NCBI RefSeq assembly: GCF_018070575.1 | Contig: NZ_JAGPXN010000028.1 | Coordinates: 1-62,191, forward strand | DNA from: Micromonospora sp. C31 | Lineage (GTDB): Bacteria > Actinomycetota > Actinomycetes > Mycobacteriales > Micromonosporaceae | DNA: 62,191 nucleotides | Direction: 5' to 3' | Shown here: positions 26,445 to 36,252 of the stretch, piece after piece | Layout: each line of letters starts with the position of its first letter | Position numbering within the stretch: position 1 is the first letter of the stretch | Notes under the pieces: model-generated | The model's input: only the letters and a program-made list of their open reading frames with translations | Database searches by the model: none | What the model was told of the DNA's origin: nothing | Program-made: the position numbers and the translations under genes

Positions 26445-29400
26445 GTGACCAGGATCGCTGTCGTGGGGATGGCGTGCCGTTACCCGGACGCCACGTCACC
26501 CCGTGAGCTGTGGGAGAACGCCCTCGCCGGGCGGCGCGCCTTCCGCCGGCTGCCCGCCGAGCGGATGAGCCTGAACGACTACTGGGATCCCGACCCGGCC
26601 ACACCCGACCGCTTCTACGCCCGCAACGCCGCGGTCATCGAGGGCTACGAGTTCGACCGGATCGCCTACAAGGTCGCCGGCAGCACCTACCGCTCGACCG
26701 ACCTGACCCACTGGCTGGCTCTCGACATGGCGGCCATGGCGCTGGCCGACGCCGGCTTCCCGATGGCGGAGGGACTGCCTCGCGAACGGACCGGCGTGGT
26801 CGTCGGCAACACGCTGACCGGCGAGTTCTCCCGGGCCAACCAGCTGCGGCTGCGCTGGCCGTACGTGCGCCGCATGGTCGCCGCCGCGCTCAAGGAGCAG
26901 GACTGGGACGACGACCAGCTCACCACGTTCCTCGACGACTTCGAGGCGACCTTCAAGGGCCCGTTCCCGGAGGTCGACGAGGACACCCTCGCGGGTGGGC
27001 TGTCGAACACCATCGCCGGACGCATCTGCAACCACTTCGACTTCAAGGGCGGCGGCTACACCGTCGACGGCGCCTGCTCCTCGTCCCTGCTCTCCGTCGC
27101 CACCGCGTGCAAGGCCCTCTCCGACGGCGAGGTCGACGTGGCGATCGCGGGCGGCGTGGACCTGTCCATCGACCCCTTCGAGATCATCGGCTTCGCCAAG
27201 ACCGGCGCGCTGGCGCGCGGCGAGATGCGCGTGTACGACCGCGGCTCGAACGGGTTCTGGCCGGGCGAGGGCTGCGGCATGGTGGTCCTGATGCGCGAGG
27301 CCGAGGCCCGTGAGGCGGGGCACCGCGTCTACGCCACCGTCGCGGGCTGGGGCATCTCCTCCGACGGCAAGGGCGGCATCACCCGGCCGGAGGTGGCCGG
27401 CTACCAGCTCGCCCTGCGCCGGGCGTACGACCGGGCCGGGTTCGGCATCGAGACCGTCGGGCTCTTCGAGGGCCACGGCACCGGTACGGCGGTCGGCGAC
27501 GCCACCGAGCTCCAGGCGCTCTCGCTGGCCCGGCACACCGCCGACGGGAACTCGCCGCGGGCGGCGATCAGCTCGATCAAGGGCATGATCGGGCACACCA
27601 AGGCGGCGGCCGGCGTCGCCGGGCTGATCAAGGCCGCGATGGCGGTCCACCACGAGGTCCTGCCGCCCGCCATCGGCTGCGTCGACCCGCACGAGATCCT
27701 CACCGCCGAGCAGTCCGCCCTGCGGGCCCTGCGCAAGGCCGAGGCGTGGCCGCGCGACCTGCCGGTGCGCGCCGGCGTGACGGCGATGGGCTTCGGCGGC
27801 ATCAACACCCACATCGTGCTGGAGAACGGGCAGCCGCGTCGCTCGTCGCGGCTGGACAGCCGTTTCCGCAACCTCGCCGCCTCGATGCAGGACGCGGAAC
27901 TCCTCCTCGTCGACGGGGGCAGCCCGCAGGAGCTGCGCGAGCGGTTGCAGCGCCTCGTCGACTTCGTGCCCACGGTGTCGTACGCCCAACTGGGCGACCT
28001 CGCCGCCACCCTGCACCGGGAACTGCGCGACCTGCCGTACCGGGCGGGCGTGGTGGTCTCCTCGCCGGAGGACGCCGAGCGGCAGCTACGCCGCGTCTGC
28101 GACGCCCTCGACGCCGGCGAGGCGCGCCTGTTCTCCCCCGACGGCCGCTGCTTCCTGGGCCACGTGAGCGGGCCGGGCCGCATCGGCTTCCTCTTCCCCG
28201 GGCAGGGCTCCGGCCGGGGCACCTCGGGCGGCGCGCTGCGCCGACGCTTCGCCGACGTGGAGGAGGTCTACCAGCGGGCGGCACTGCCCAACAGCGGCGA
28301 CATGGTCGCCACGGCGGTGGCGCAGCCGCGGATCGTCACCGGCTCGCTGGCCGGCCTGCGGGCGCTGTCGTTGCTCAACCTCGACGCGACCGTCGCCGTC
28401 GGGCACAGCCTCGGCGAGATCGCCGCCCTGCACTGGGCCGGCGTGCTCGACGAGGAGGCCCTGCTCCGCATCGCCGGCGTGCGCGGCCGGACGATGGGGG
28501 AGCACAGCGCCTCCGGCACGATGGCCAACATCGGCGCTCCGCCCGAGCGGGTGGCCGGGCTCATCGGGGGCCTGTCCGTGGTGATCGCCGCGTACAACGG
28601 GCCGGAGCAGACCGTCATCGCGGGCTCGGAGGCCGCGGTGGAGGACGCCTGTGAGCGGGCCCGCGCCGCCGACCTGCGGACCACCCGGCTCCCGGTGTCC
28701 CACGCGTTCCACTCCCCGCTGGTCGAGCCGGCCGCGGACGCCCTCCTCGACGCGTTGGCGGGGGAGCGGTTCGGGCCCGTCACCCGGCGGGTCGTCTCCA
28801 CGGTCACCGGCGAGCCGCTCGCCCCCGACACCGACGTCGCCGCCCTCCTGCGCCGCCAGATCACCGACCCGGTGCTGTTCAGCCAGGCCGTCGCCCTCGC
28901 CGCCAAGGAGGTCGACCTCTTCGTCGAGGTCGGTCCGGGGCAGGTGCTCTCCGGCCTGGCCGCGGCCAGCACCGATCTGCCGGCGGTGGCGCTCAACACC
29001 GACGACGAGTCGCTGGCCGGCCTGCTGCGCGTCGCGGCGGCCGCGTACGTCGTCGGCGCCGGCGGCGTGGAGGGCGCCCTCTTCCACGACCGGCTGGTCC
29101 GGCCGCTCGAGGTGGGCCAGAACTTCCGCTTCTTCGCCAGCCCCTGCGAGTCCGCCCCGGTGGTGAACCTGCCCAAGGGCACCGGCGTCCGGGCGGCGGG
29201 GCCGTCGACGGCGGACGGGCAGCAGCCGGAGCCGGAGCAGCCGGCCGGTGAGTCGAGCCTGCAACTGCTGCGCCGGCTGGCCGCCGAGCGGGCCGAACTT
29301 CCCCTGGAGATGGTGCACGACGGCAGCCAACTCCTCGACGACCTGCACCTCAGCTCGATCACCGTCGGTCAGCTGGTCAACCAGGCGGCGCAGCACCTCG

Positions 29401-32267
29401 GCGTGCCGGCCGCGCAGACCCCGACCAACTTCGCGACGGCCACCGTCGGGCAGCTCGCCGAGGCCCTGGACCAGCTCGCCGGCACCGGTCGGGACGCCGA
29501 CGCGTCGGGCCCGGCCTTCGTGCACGGCGTCGCCGACTGGTGCCGGGCGTGGTCGGTCGACCTCGACGAGGCGCCGGCACCGGCCGCCGCCGGAGCCGAG
29601 CCCGACGGACCCTGGCAGCTGTTCGCCCCGGACGGACATCCGATCGCCGAGCCGCTGCGCGCGGCCCTGCAGACCGCCGGGCTGGGCGCGGGCGTGCTGG
29701 TGTGCCTGCCGCAGCGGTGCGCGGAGGCCGACCTGGAACTGGCCCTGCGCGGAGCACAGGCGGCGACCGCCGCCGCCCCCGGCACCCGCTTCGTCCTCGT
29801 CCAGCAGGGCCCGGGCGCGGCCGGGCTGGCCAAGACGCTGCGGCTGGAGGCGCCGCACCTGCGGACCACGATCGTGCACACCCCGCCGGTACCGGAGGCC
29901 GTGGCCCGGGTGACGGCGGAGGTCGCCGCCACCGACGGGTTCGCCGAGGTCCACCACGACGCGGCCGGACGACGGCGGGTGCCGACCCTGCGCGGGCTGC
30001 CGGTGCGGCCGGCCGAGACCCGGCAGCCGCTGGGCGCCGAGGACGTGCTGCTGGTCACCGGCGGCGGCAAGGGCATCACCGCGGAGTGCGCCCTGGCGAT
30101 GGCCGTGGACAGCGGCGCCGGCCTCGCCGTGCTCGGCCGCTCGGATCCCGCCCGGGACGAGGAGCTGGCCGCGAACCTCAAGCGGATGGCGGACGCCGGC
30201 GTGCGGGTGCGCTACGCCCGGGCCGACGTCGCCGATCCGGAGCAGGTACGGCAGGCCGTCGACGGGCTCGTCGCCGAGCTGGGAGCGGTCACGGCGGTGC
30301 TGCACGGCGCGGGCCGCAACGAGCCGGCGGCGTTGCCGGGCCTGACGATGGACGCGTTCCGCCGCACCTTCGCGCCGAAGGTCGACGGGCTGCGCGCCGT
30401 GCTCGACGCGGTCGACGGCGACCGGCTGCGCCTGCTGGTGACGTTCGGCAGCATCATCGGCCGGGCCGGCCTGCGCGGCGAGGCGCACTACGCGACCGCG
30501 AACGACTGGCTGGCCGAGCTGACCGTCGACTTCGGCCGGAGCCACCCGAACTGCCGCAGCCTCTGCCTGGAGTGGTCGGTCTGGTCCGGCGTCGGCATGG
30601 GCGAGCGGCTGTCCGTGGTCGAGGCGTTGACCCGCGACGGCATCACGCCGGTGACGCCCGACCAGGGGGTGCAGATGCTCCGGCGCCTGCTCGCCGACCC
30701 GCACGCACCGTCGGTGGTGGTCGTCAGCGGGCGTACGGAGGGCATCGACACGGTCCGGACGGACCTTCCGGAGCTGCCGCTGCTGCGCTTCGTGGACCGC
30801 CCGCTCGTGCGCTACCACGGCGTCGAGCTGGTGGCCGAGGCCGAGCTCAAGCCGGTCACCGACCTCTACCTGGACCACCACCGGCTCGACGGCAACCTGC
30901 TCTTCCCGGCGGTGTTCGGCATGGAGGCGATGGCCCAGGTGGCCGGTGCGGTGACCGGACGGACCGACACGCCGGTGGTGGAGCGCGCCGAGTTCCTGCG
31001 GCCCATCGTGGTGCCGCCGGAGGGCAGCACCACCATCCGGATCGCCACCCTCGTCGTCGACGACGACGTCGTGGACGCGGTGATCTACAGCGCCGAGACG
31101 GAGTTCAGCGCCGCGCACTTCCGGGCGCGGCTGCACTTCACCGGGGCGCGACCGTCGGCGGGCCCGCCCGAGCAGGTGCCCGCCGGGCTGCCGGCGGTGC
31201 CGCTGGAGCCCGCCGCCGACCTGTACGGCGACATCCTGTTCCAGGGTGGACGCTTCCAGCGGCTGCGCCGCTACCACCGCTCGGCCGCCCGGCACGTCGA
31301 CGCCGACGTCGTCACGGCGCCGCGGACGCGGTGGTTCGCCGACTACCTGCCGGACACCCTGCTCCTGGGCGACCCCGGCGTGCGGGACGCCCTCATGCAC
31401 GGCAACCAGGTCTGCGTGCCCGACGCGACGCTGCTGCCGGCCGGGATCGAGCGGCTCCACCCGGCGGGGCCCCGGCTGACCGAGGAGGAGGAACTGCGCT
31501 ACTGCGCCGAGGAGCGCAGCCGCGACGGCGACACCTACGTCTACGACATCGCGCTGCGCGCCGCCGACGGCACGGTCGTGGAGCGGTGGGAGGGCCTGCG
31601 CCTGCGGGCGGTGCGCAAGAAGGACGGTCGCGGGCCGTGGGTTGCCCCGCTGCTCGGTTCGTACCTGGAGCGGGCCGTCGGCGACCTGGTCGGCGGCGAG
31701 GTGGCCGTCGCGGTGGAGCCGACCCCGGCCGATCGGGGCGGGCGCGGCGAGGCGGCCGGTCAGGGCACGCCGGACGAGACCCGCCGCCGGCGGGCCCGCA
31801 CCGCCGTGGCCGCCGGCCGGGCCGCCGGCGGGCCGGTCGAGGTGGTGTACCGGCCGGACGGCCGCCCGGAGCTGGCCGACGGCCGGTCGCTCTCCGCCGC
31901 GCACGCCGAGGACCTGACGGTGTCTGTGGTGGGGACCGGGCCGCTCGCCTGCGACGTGGAGGCGGTACGCGCCAGGGAGGAGTCGGTCTGGAACGGGCTG
32001 CTCGGCGCGCACGTCGACCTCGCCCGGCTCTGTGCCGCCGACGGCGGGGAGTCCCTGGACGCGGCGGCGACGCGGGTGTGGGCGGCGATCGAGTGCCTGC
32101 GCAAGGCGGGGCTGTCGCACCGGGCACCGCTGGTCGCGGTGCCCTCGGAGCGGGCCGGCTGGCTGGTCTTCGCCTCCGGCGACCTGCGGATCGCCACGCT
32201 CGTCACGACCGTGCGGGACCTGCCCCAGCCGATGGTGTTCGCGATCCTGACGGAAGGACGGGCCTAG
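26445..32267 (+). CDS. pksE: Iterative enediyne polyketide synthase (PKSE)
   Basis: A 1940-residue single-module iterative synthase that makes the linear polyene precursor of the warhead. Domains in order: KS (1-460) with Cys211 (GACSSS), His344 (EGHGTGT) and His384; AT (about 560-890) with Ser655 in GHSLGEIA; ACP (about 925-1010) with the phosphopantetheine serine in LHLSSITV, most likely Ser971; KR (about 1200-1450) with GGGKGI at 1206-1211 and Tyr1349; DH (about 1465-1730) with H1479-x3-G-x4-P1488; C-terminal PPTase (about 1740-1940) with CDVE (1836-1839) and W1879-x3-E1883-x3-K1887. This KS-AT-ACP-KR-DH-PPTase order and length are diagnostic of enediyne synthases. GTG start after gaaggagaga; the thioesterase follows 3 bp later. 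Confidence 0.97.
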   Translation: MTRIAVVGMACRYPDATSPRELWENALAGRRAFRRLPAERMSLNDYWDPDPATPDRFYARNAAVIEGYEFDRIAYKVAGSTYRSTDLTHWLALDMAAMALADAGFPMAEGLPRERTGVVVGNTLTGEFSRANQLRLRWPYVRRMVAAALKEQDWDDDQLTTFLDDFEATFKGPFPEVDEDTLAGGLSNTIAGRICNHFDFKGGGYTVDGACSSSLLSVATACKALSDGEVDVAIAGGVDLSIDPFEIIGFAKTGALARGEMRVYDRGSNGFWPGEGCGMVVLMREAEAREAGHRVYATVAGWGISSDGKGGITRPEVAGYQLALRRAYDRAGFGIETVGLFEGHGTGTAVGDATELQALSLARHTADGNSPRAAISSIKGMIGHTKAAAGVAGLIKAAMAVHHEVLPPAIGCVDPHEILTAEQSALRALRKAEAWPRDLPVRAGVTAMGFGGINTHIVLENGQPRRSSRLDSRFRNLAASMQDAELLLVDGGSPQELRERLQRLVDFVPTVSYAQLGDLAATLHRELRDLPYRAGVVVSSPEDAERQLRRVCDALDAGEARLFSPDGRCFLGHVSGPGRIGFLFPGQGSGRGTSGGALRRRFADVEEVYQRAALPNSGDMVATAVAQPRIVTGSLAGLRALSLLNLDATVAVGHSLGEIAALHWAGVLDEEALLRIAGVRGRTMGEHSASGTMANIGAPPERVAGLIGGLSVVIAAYNGPEQTVIAGSEAAVEDACERARAADLRTTRLPVSHAFHSPLVEPAADALLDALAGERFGPVTRRVVSTVTGEPLAPDTDVAALLRRQITDPVLFSQAVALAAKEVDLFVEVGPGQVLSGLAAASTDLPAVALNTDDESLAGLLRVAAAAYVVGAGGVEGALFHDRLVRPLEVGQNFRFFASPCESAPVVNLPKGTGVRAAGPSTADGQQPEPEQPAGESSLQLLRRLAAERAELPLEMVHDGSQLLDDLHLSSITVGQLVNQAAQHLGVPAAQTPTNFATATVGQLAEALDQLAGTGRDADASGPAFVHGVADWCRAWSVDLDEAPAPAAAGAEPDGPWQLFAPDGHPIAEPLRAALQTAGLGAGVLVCLPQRCAEADLELALRGAQAATAAAPGTRFVLVQQGPGAAGLAKTLRLEAPHLRTTIVHTPPVPEAVARVTAEVAATDGFAEVHHDAAGRRRVPTLRGLPVRPAETRQPLGAEDVLLVTGGGKGITAECALAMAVDSGAGLAVLGRSDPARDEELAANLKRMADAGVRVRYARADVADPEQVRQAVDGLVAELGAVTAVLHGAGRNEPAALPGLTMDAFRRTFAPKVDGLRAVLDAVDGDRLRLLVTFGSIIGRAGLRGEAHYATANDWLAELTVDFGRSHPNCRSLCLEWSVWSGVGMGERLSVVEALTRDGITPVTPDQGVQMLRRLLADPHAPSVVVVSGRTEGIDTVRTDLPELPLLRFVDRPLVRYHGVELVAEAELKPVTDLYLDHHRLDGNLLFPAVFGMEAMAQVAGAVTGRTDTPVVERAEFLRPIVVPPEGSTTIRIATLVVDDDVVDAVIYSAETEFSAAHFRARLHFTGARPSAGPPEQVPAGLPAVPLEPAADLYGDILFQGGRFQRLRRYHRSAARHVDADVVTAPRTRWFADYLPDTLLLGDPGVRDALMHGNQVCVPDATLLPAGIERLHPAGPRLTEEEELRYCAEERSRDGDTYVYDIALRAADGTVVERWEGLRLRAVRKKDGRGPWVAPLLGSYLERAVGDLVGGEVAVAVEPTPADRGGRGEAAGQGTPDETRRRRARTAVAAGRAAGGPVEVVYRPDGRPELADGRSLSAAHAEDLTVSVVGTGPLACDVEAVRAREESVWNGLLGAHVDLARLCAADGGESLDAAATRVWAAIECLRKAGLSHRAPLVAVPSERAGWLVFASGDLRIATLVTTVRDLPQPMVFAILTEGRA

Positions 32268-32270
32268 GCG

Positions 32271-32711
32271 ATGGACAAGTACTTCGAGTACCTGCACACG
32301 GTGGGCTTCGAGGAGACCAACCTCGTCGGCAACGTGTACTACGTCAACTACCTGCGTTGGCAGGGCCGCTGCCGGGAGATGTTCCTGAAGGAACGGGCGC
32401 CGGACGTGCTGGCGGACGTACGCGACGACCTGAAGCTGTTCACCCTCCGCGTCGACTGCGAGTTCTTCGCCGAGATCACCGCCTTCGACGAACTGTCCGT
32501 CCGGATGCGCCTGGTGGAGCTGGCGCAGACCCAGCTGGAGTTCAGCTTCGACTACGTCAAGCTCGATCGGGACGGCGGCGAGACGCTGGTGGCCCGGGGC
32601 CGGCAGCGCATCGCCTGCATGCGCGGCCCGAACACCCGCACCGCGCCGGCGAGGGTGCCGGAGGCGCTGGTGACGGCGCTCGCGCCGTACACCTCGGCGC
32701 GGCGCTCCTGA
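32271..32711 (+). CDS. tebC: Enediyne hotdog-fold thioesterase (SgcE10/CalE7 type)
   Basis: A 146-residue hotdog thioesterase that releases the polyene from the PKS. GFEETNLVGNVYYVNYLRWQ and the following GRCREMFLKE carry the conserved Asn, Tyr and Arg/Glu residues of the enediyne-specific group. LVELAQTQLEFSFDYVKL forms the core strands. Its length equals CalE7 and SgcE10. The ATG lies 3 bp after the PKS stop. CalE7-type enzymes lack the usual acidic residue. Confidence 0.94.
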   Translation: MDKYFEYLHTVGFEETNLVGNVYYVNYLRWQGRCREMFLKERAPDVLADVRDDLKLFTLRVDCEFFAEITAFDELSVRMRLVELAQTQLEFSFDYVKLDRDGGETLVARGRQRIACMRGPNTRTAPARVPEALVTALAPYTSARRS

Positions 32712-32731
32712 CGGCGCGAGGAGGAGACGTC

Positions 32732-33265
32732 GTGGACGTACAGCGAACACTCACCGTCGGGACGCCCGACGTGACGGCACTACGGCGGGCGTACGGCGCG
32801 TTCGCCACCGGCGTCACGGTGGTGACCGTCGGCGGCGCCACCCCGCACGGGATGACCGCCAACTCGTTCACCTCGGTGTCGCTCGACCCGCCGCTGGTGC
32901 TGGTGTGCGTCGACCGGAACGCGGTGATGCACGCCTGCCTCTCCGAGACGCGCGAGTTCGCGGTCTCGGTGCTGACCGACGACCAGGAGAAGGTGGCCCG
33001 GTACTTCGCCGACGGGCGGCGACCGCTCGGCGGCGAGCAGTTCGACCAGGTGGACTGGCGGCCGGGCACGACGACTGGTGCGCCGCTGATCAGCGGCGCC
33101 CTCGCCCACTTCGAGTGTGAGGTGTGGCGCTCCTACGACGGCGGCGACCACACCATCTTCCTCGGTCGGCTGCTCTCCCTGGGACGCCGCGCGGAGGGGG
33201 AGGCCCTGCTCTTCCTCTCCGGGCGGTTCCGTCAGGTCGAGCGGGAACGGAGTGAGGCGGCATGA
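32732..33265 (+). CDS. FMN/FAD-dependent flavin reductase (E6 type)
   Basis: A 177-residue flavin reductase domain protein. The core is AYGAFATGVTVVTV, TANSFTSVSLDPPLVLVCVD and EFAVSVLTDDQ, standard for HpaC/SgcE6-like reductases. It should use NAD(P)H to supply reduced flavin to a monooxygenase; in C-1027 SgcE6 feeds SgcC. Here the candidate partner is the acyl-CoA-dehydrogenase-fold protein at 10282, some 22 kb away. GTG at 32732 is chosen for the gaggagacg just upstream. The stop overlaps the P450 start. Confidence 0.92.
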   Translation: MDVQRTLTVGTPDVTALRRAYGAFATGVTVVTVGGATPHGMTANSFTSVSLDPPLVLVCVDRNAVMHACLSETREFAVSVLTDDQEKVARYFADGRRPLGGEQFDQVDWRPGTTTGAPLISGALAHFECEVWRSYDGGDHTIFLGRLLSLGRRAEGEALLFLSGRFRQVERERSEAA

Positions 33266-34623
33266 CGGCGATCCAGAAGGGGGCCCGGCGCACGCCGCCG
33301 GGCCCGCCCCGCCCCGCCGGCCTGCACATGCTGGTCCTGATGGGCCGGGACCGGCTGCGGATGATGACCCTCGCGGCCCAGCGGTACGGTGACGCGGCCC
33401 GGCTGCCGGTCGGCCCCAAGCAGCTCTACTTCTTCAACCACCCCGATCACGCCAAGCACGTGCTGTCCGACAACAGCGGGAACTACCAGAAGGGCATCGG
33501 CTTGGTGCACGCCCGCCGGGCGCTCGGCGACGGGCTGCTCACCAGCGAGGGTGAGCTGTGGCGCAAGCAGCGCAAGGTGATCCAGCCGGCGTTTCAGAAC
33601 CGGCGCCTCGCCCAGTACGCGGGGGTGATCGGCGAGGAGGCCGCGCTGCTGGTCGAACGGCTGGTGGCGCGGGCCGACGGCCCTCCGGTCGACGTGCTGG
33701 AGGAGATGACCACGCTGACCCTCGGGGTGCTCGGACGGACCCTGCTCGACGCCGAGCTCGGCGGCTTCCACGGTGTCGGTGCGTCGTTCGCCGCCGTGCA
33801 GGACCAGGCGATGTTCGAGCTGGAGACGCTGAGCGCGGTGCCGCCGTGGATCCCGCTGCCCCGGCAGCTGCGGTTCCGGCGCGCCCGCCGGCACCTCCAG
33901 CAGGTGGTCGACGAACTCGTCGCCGGCCGGGGCCGGGACGTGGACGGGCGCGACGACGTCCTGTCCCGCCTGATCGTCTCGACCCGGCTGGAGAAGGACC
34001 CGCGGGTGGCCCGCCAGCGGCTGCGCGACGAGCTGGTCACGCTGCTGCTGGCCGGGCACGAGACGACCGCCAGCACGCTGGGCTGGAGCCTGCACCTGCT
34101 CGACCGGCATCCCGAGATCCGGCGACGGGTCCGCGAGGAGGCCGTGACGGTGCTGGGTGACCGGCTGCCGGTGTACGAGGACCTGCACCGGCTGCGCTAC
34201 ACGGCGATGGTGGTGGAGGAGGCCATCCGGCTCTACCCGCCGGTCTGGCTCCTGCCGCGCAAGGCCCAGGAGGCCGACGAGATCGGCGGCTACCACGTGC
34301 CGGCGGGGGCCGACATCCTCATCTCCCCGTACACCCTGCACCGGCATCCCCGGTTCTGGGACGAGCCGGAGCGGTTCGACCCCGACCGCTTCGACCCGGC
34401 GCGGAGCACGGAGCGACCCCGGTACGCGTACATCCCGTTCGGCGCCGGCCCCCGGTTCTGCGTGGGCAACAACCTGGGGATGATGGAGGCCACCCTCGTC
34501 CTGGCCATGCTGCTGCGGGAGGTGCGCCTGGCCGGGGTGCCGGGGCGTCCGGTGGTGCCCGAGCCGATGCTGTCGCTGCGGGTGCGGGGCGGACTGCCGA
34601 TGACGGTGCACAGGGTCGACTGA
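33262..34623 (+). CDS. Cytochrome P450 (E7-like position)
   Basis: A 453-residue P450. The I-helix reads AGHETT (264-269), the ExxR is in EEAIRLYP, and the haem ligand is Cys400 in PFGAGPRFCVGN. The N terminus lacks a signal anchor, so it is soluble and needs ferredoxin partners from elsewhere. The sequence is closer to the CYP4/CYP102-like branch than to short macrolide hydroxylases. The ATG overlaps the flavin reductase stop (ATGA). It occupies the P450 position of nine-membered enediyne clusters, where the enzyme is thought to oxidise the core. Confidence 0.93.
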   Translation: MTAIQKGARRTPPGPPRPAGLHMLVLMGRDRLRMMTLAAQRYGDAARLPVGPKQLYFFNHPDHAKHVLSDNSGNYQKGIGLVHARRALGDGLLTSEGELWRKQRKVIQPAFQNRRLAQYAGVIGEEAALLVERLVARADGPPVDVLEEMTTLTLGVLGRTLLDAELGGFHGVGASFAAVQDQAMFELETLSAVPPWIPLPRQLRFRRARRHLQQVVDELVAGRGRDVDGRDDVLSRLIVSTRLEKDPRVARQRLRDELVTLLLAGHETTASTLGWSLHLLDRHPEIRRRVREEAVTVLGDRLPVYEDLHRLRYTAMVVEEAIRLYPPVWLLPRKAQEADEIGGYHVPAGADILISPYTLHRHPRFWDEPERFDPDRFDPARSTERPRYAYIPFGAGPRFCVGNNLGMMEATLVLAMLLREVRLAGVPGRPVVPEPMLSLRVRGGLPMTVHRVD

Positions 34624-34634
34624 CTCCCGTACGC

Positions 34635-34670
34635 ACGGTCCCGCGGACGCCACGGCGTCCGCGGGACCGT
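34635..34670 (+). terminator. Perfect 17-bp-stem terminator after the P450
   Basis: acggtcccgcggacgcc (34635-34651) pairs with ggcgtccgcgggaccgt (34654-34670) over a 2-base gap. It lies 12 bases after the P450 stop and should end the long rightward operon. No U-tract. Confidence 0.85.
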
Positions 34671-34890
34671 CGCGGGTGGGCCCCGTCGAGGGCGCCGTGC
34701 GGGAGTGACGACGGCGTCCGACACGGGCCGTCCGTCCCCTTTCTACCCCTCTCTCCGGTCCGCCGCCTCCGACGGCGGACGGTCGAGCGCCGACCTCTCC
34801 CGTCCCTGCCGGGCGCCGGCCTGTGCCGAGGTGTGGCGGGGAAGGCCGGGGTGGGCGGGCGTGCGGGGCGGGCCGTCGGCGGGCGCGCGG

Positions 34891-34938
34891 ACGCCCCGGC
34901 CGCCGACGGCCCGTCACGGGCGTCGGCGGCCGGGGTGT
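34891..34938. terminator. Large hairpin between the convergent P450 and AraC genes
   Basis: acgccccggccgccgacg (34891-34908) pairs with cgtcggcggccggggtgt (34921-34938) with one mismatch; the loop can extend through cccgt/acggg. It lies 79 bases past the AraC stop on that strand. A bidirectional or AraC-strand terminator is likely. The rest of the gap 34624-35016 shows no gene. Confidence 0.75.
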
Positions 34939-35016
34939 CCCGTGGTCGACCACCGGTGGACGCGGCGGTGCTCCAGCGCCGTCCGAGGGGCACGCGGCGC
35001 CCCCGGTCGGGCGTCG

Positions 35017-35793
35017 TCAGGCCGCGTACGCCTCGTCCCGGTTCTCCAGTTGGGCCTGGCGTTCGCTCGCCGCCTTCCGGCTGTCGAGCAGGGCCAGTAG
35101 CACCGGCGGGTCTATCTTGGAGACCTGCTTGAGGTGGGCGTCGGCGGTCAGGGTCTGGCGTCCGCGGACGACCAGGGGTCCCACCGCTGCCACCATCATC
35201 GTGTCCTGCTCAAGCCGGAGCACGTCGCCGGAGACCGAGTGGCACAGCAGGTACCAGGTGCCGTCGGGCACGTTCGTGAAGCGATAGACGCCCGGGGACT
35301 CCAGGATGGCGCAGCGAACCGGCGGGCCCTCGGGGATGCGGTGCTGGAACAGGCCCATGAAGATGAGCCCGGGTGCCAGCCCGCGGGCGGGAACGGTGAC
35401 CCGCCCGGCGATGACACCCTGCGTCAGACCCGTGGGGCGCTGGGTGACGATGCGAGGGGTGAAGCCGCCCATCCGCCGGTAGGTCGTGGGTGGCAGGCCG
35501 ACACTCTTGGTGAACCTGGTGCTGAATGTGCCGACGCTGTTGTAGCCCACCCGGAGGCTGATGTCCGTGACGTTGAGCCTGGTCGTGGTGAGCAGCCGCT
35601 TGGCCTCCTGCAGGCGGATCGCGGACAGGAACCGACCTGGCGAGATGCCGGTGACCCGCTGGAAGATCCGCGTGAAGTGGAACTTGCTGAACATGGCTGC
35701 GCGGGCCATGTCGTCCACCGTCAACTGCTCCGATAAATTGCTGCGCATCGTGTCGATCGCTCGTTCCACTGCCTGCTCTGCGCTGTCATGCAT
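35017..35793 (-). CDS. AraC-family transcriptional regulator
   Basis: A 258-residue regulator with the DNA-binding domain at the N terminus: LTVDDMARAAMFSKFHFTRIF (with standard HTH residues) and a second helix-turn-helix ending DISLRVGYNSVGTFSTRFTKSVG. The C-terminal ~150 residues (from about 105) may bind an effector; they have no recognisable enzyme motif. This N-terminal HTH order is unusual compared with AraC itself. The ATG at 35793 is preferred because GGGGGAGA lies upstream. It may control the enediyne operons. Confidence 0.9.
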   Translation of the reverse strand: MHDSAEQAVERAIDTMRSNLSEQLTVDDMARAAMFSKFHFTRIFQRVTGISPGRFLSAIRLQEAKRLLTTTRLNVTDISLRVGYNSVGTFSTRFTKSVGLPPTTYRRMGGFTPRIVTQRPTGLTQGVIAGRVTVPARGLAPGLIFMGLFQHRIPEGPPVRCAILESPGVYRFTNVPDGTWYLLCHSVSGDVLRLEQDTMMVAAVGPLVVRGRQTLTADAHLKQVSKIDPPVLLALLDSRKAASERQAQLENRDEAYAA

Positions 35794-36252
35794 TTGTCTC
35801 CCCCGGATTGCGGACAATCCCAATGAGTGGATGTGGCGAATTAGGCCGAGTCATTCGGGAGCGTCGACCGCCACAATTCCCCGCTAACCGCAGTCGATGC
35901 TAGCCGAGCCTGGTCGGCCGGTCAACACGTTCTGCGTTCGGAGAGTAGCGCGGAGTGACGACGGGGGGCTTATCAATTCTTGCCCAGAATTGGCACTTGC
36001 CACTGTACGTTCTGGATGAAGATCGCTAGGATTGGTCATCGTATTGTGGAACTCGCCAGTATCCGCGCCTTCGACTATCAATGCTTAGCGTAATTTTTCG
36101 GACATCGGTGGCGCGTTCCGTTGCGTGACGGTCAAGCGGGCTGCGCGCCCCCGTCGCCGGCGCGTCGATCCGTCCTGGCCGAGCATCGATCAATGGCTTG
36201 CGATCGATCTCTATGGCAAGATTGCCCAAACGTTCGCCAGGGCGGAGGACGC
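35794..36252. promoter_or_regulatory. Divergent regulator intergenic region with operator-like palindrome
   Basis: This 459-bp, relatively A+T-rich gap lies between the AraC gene (-) and the MerR-type gene (+). caattct (35974-35980) and agaattg (35986-35992) form a perfect palindrome around tgccc. More repeats occur near 36186-36230 (atcgat pair, cttgc/gcaag). Promoters of both regulators should lie here; no consensus -35/-10 pair was certain. No other gene seen. Confidence 0.6.

Noticed and set aside
28086..32750. 1554-codon open frame on the minus strand
   Set aside because: It lies antisense to the PKS and is only a GC-codon shadow; low-complexity Arg/Gly/His composition and no domains.
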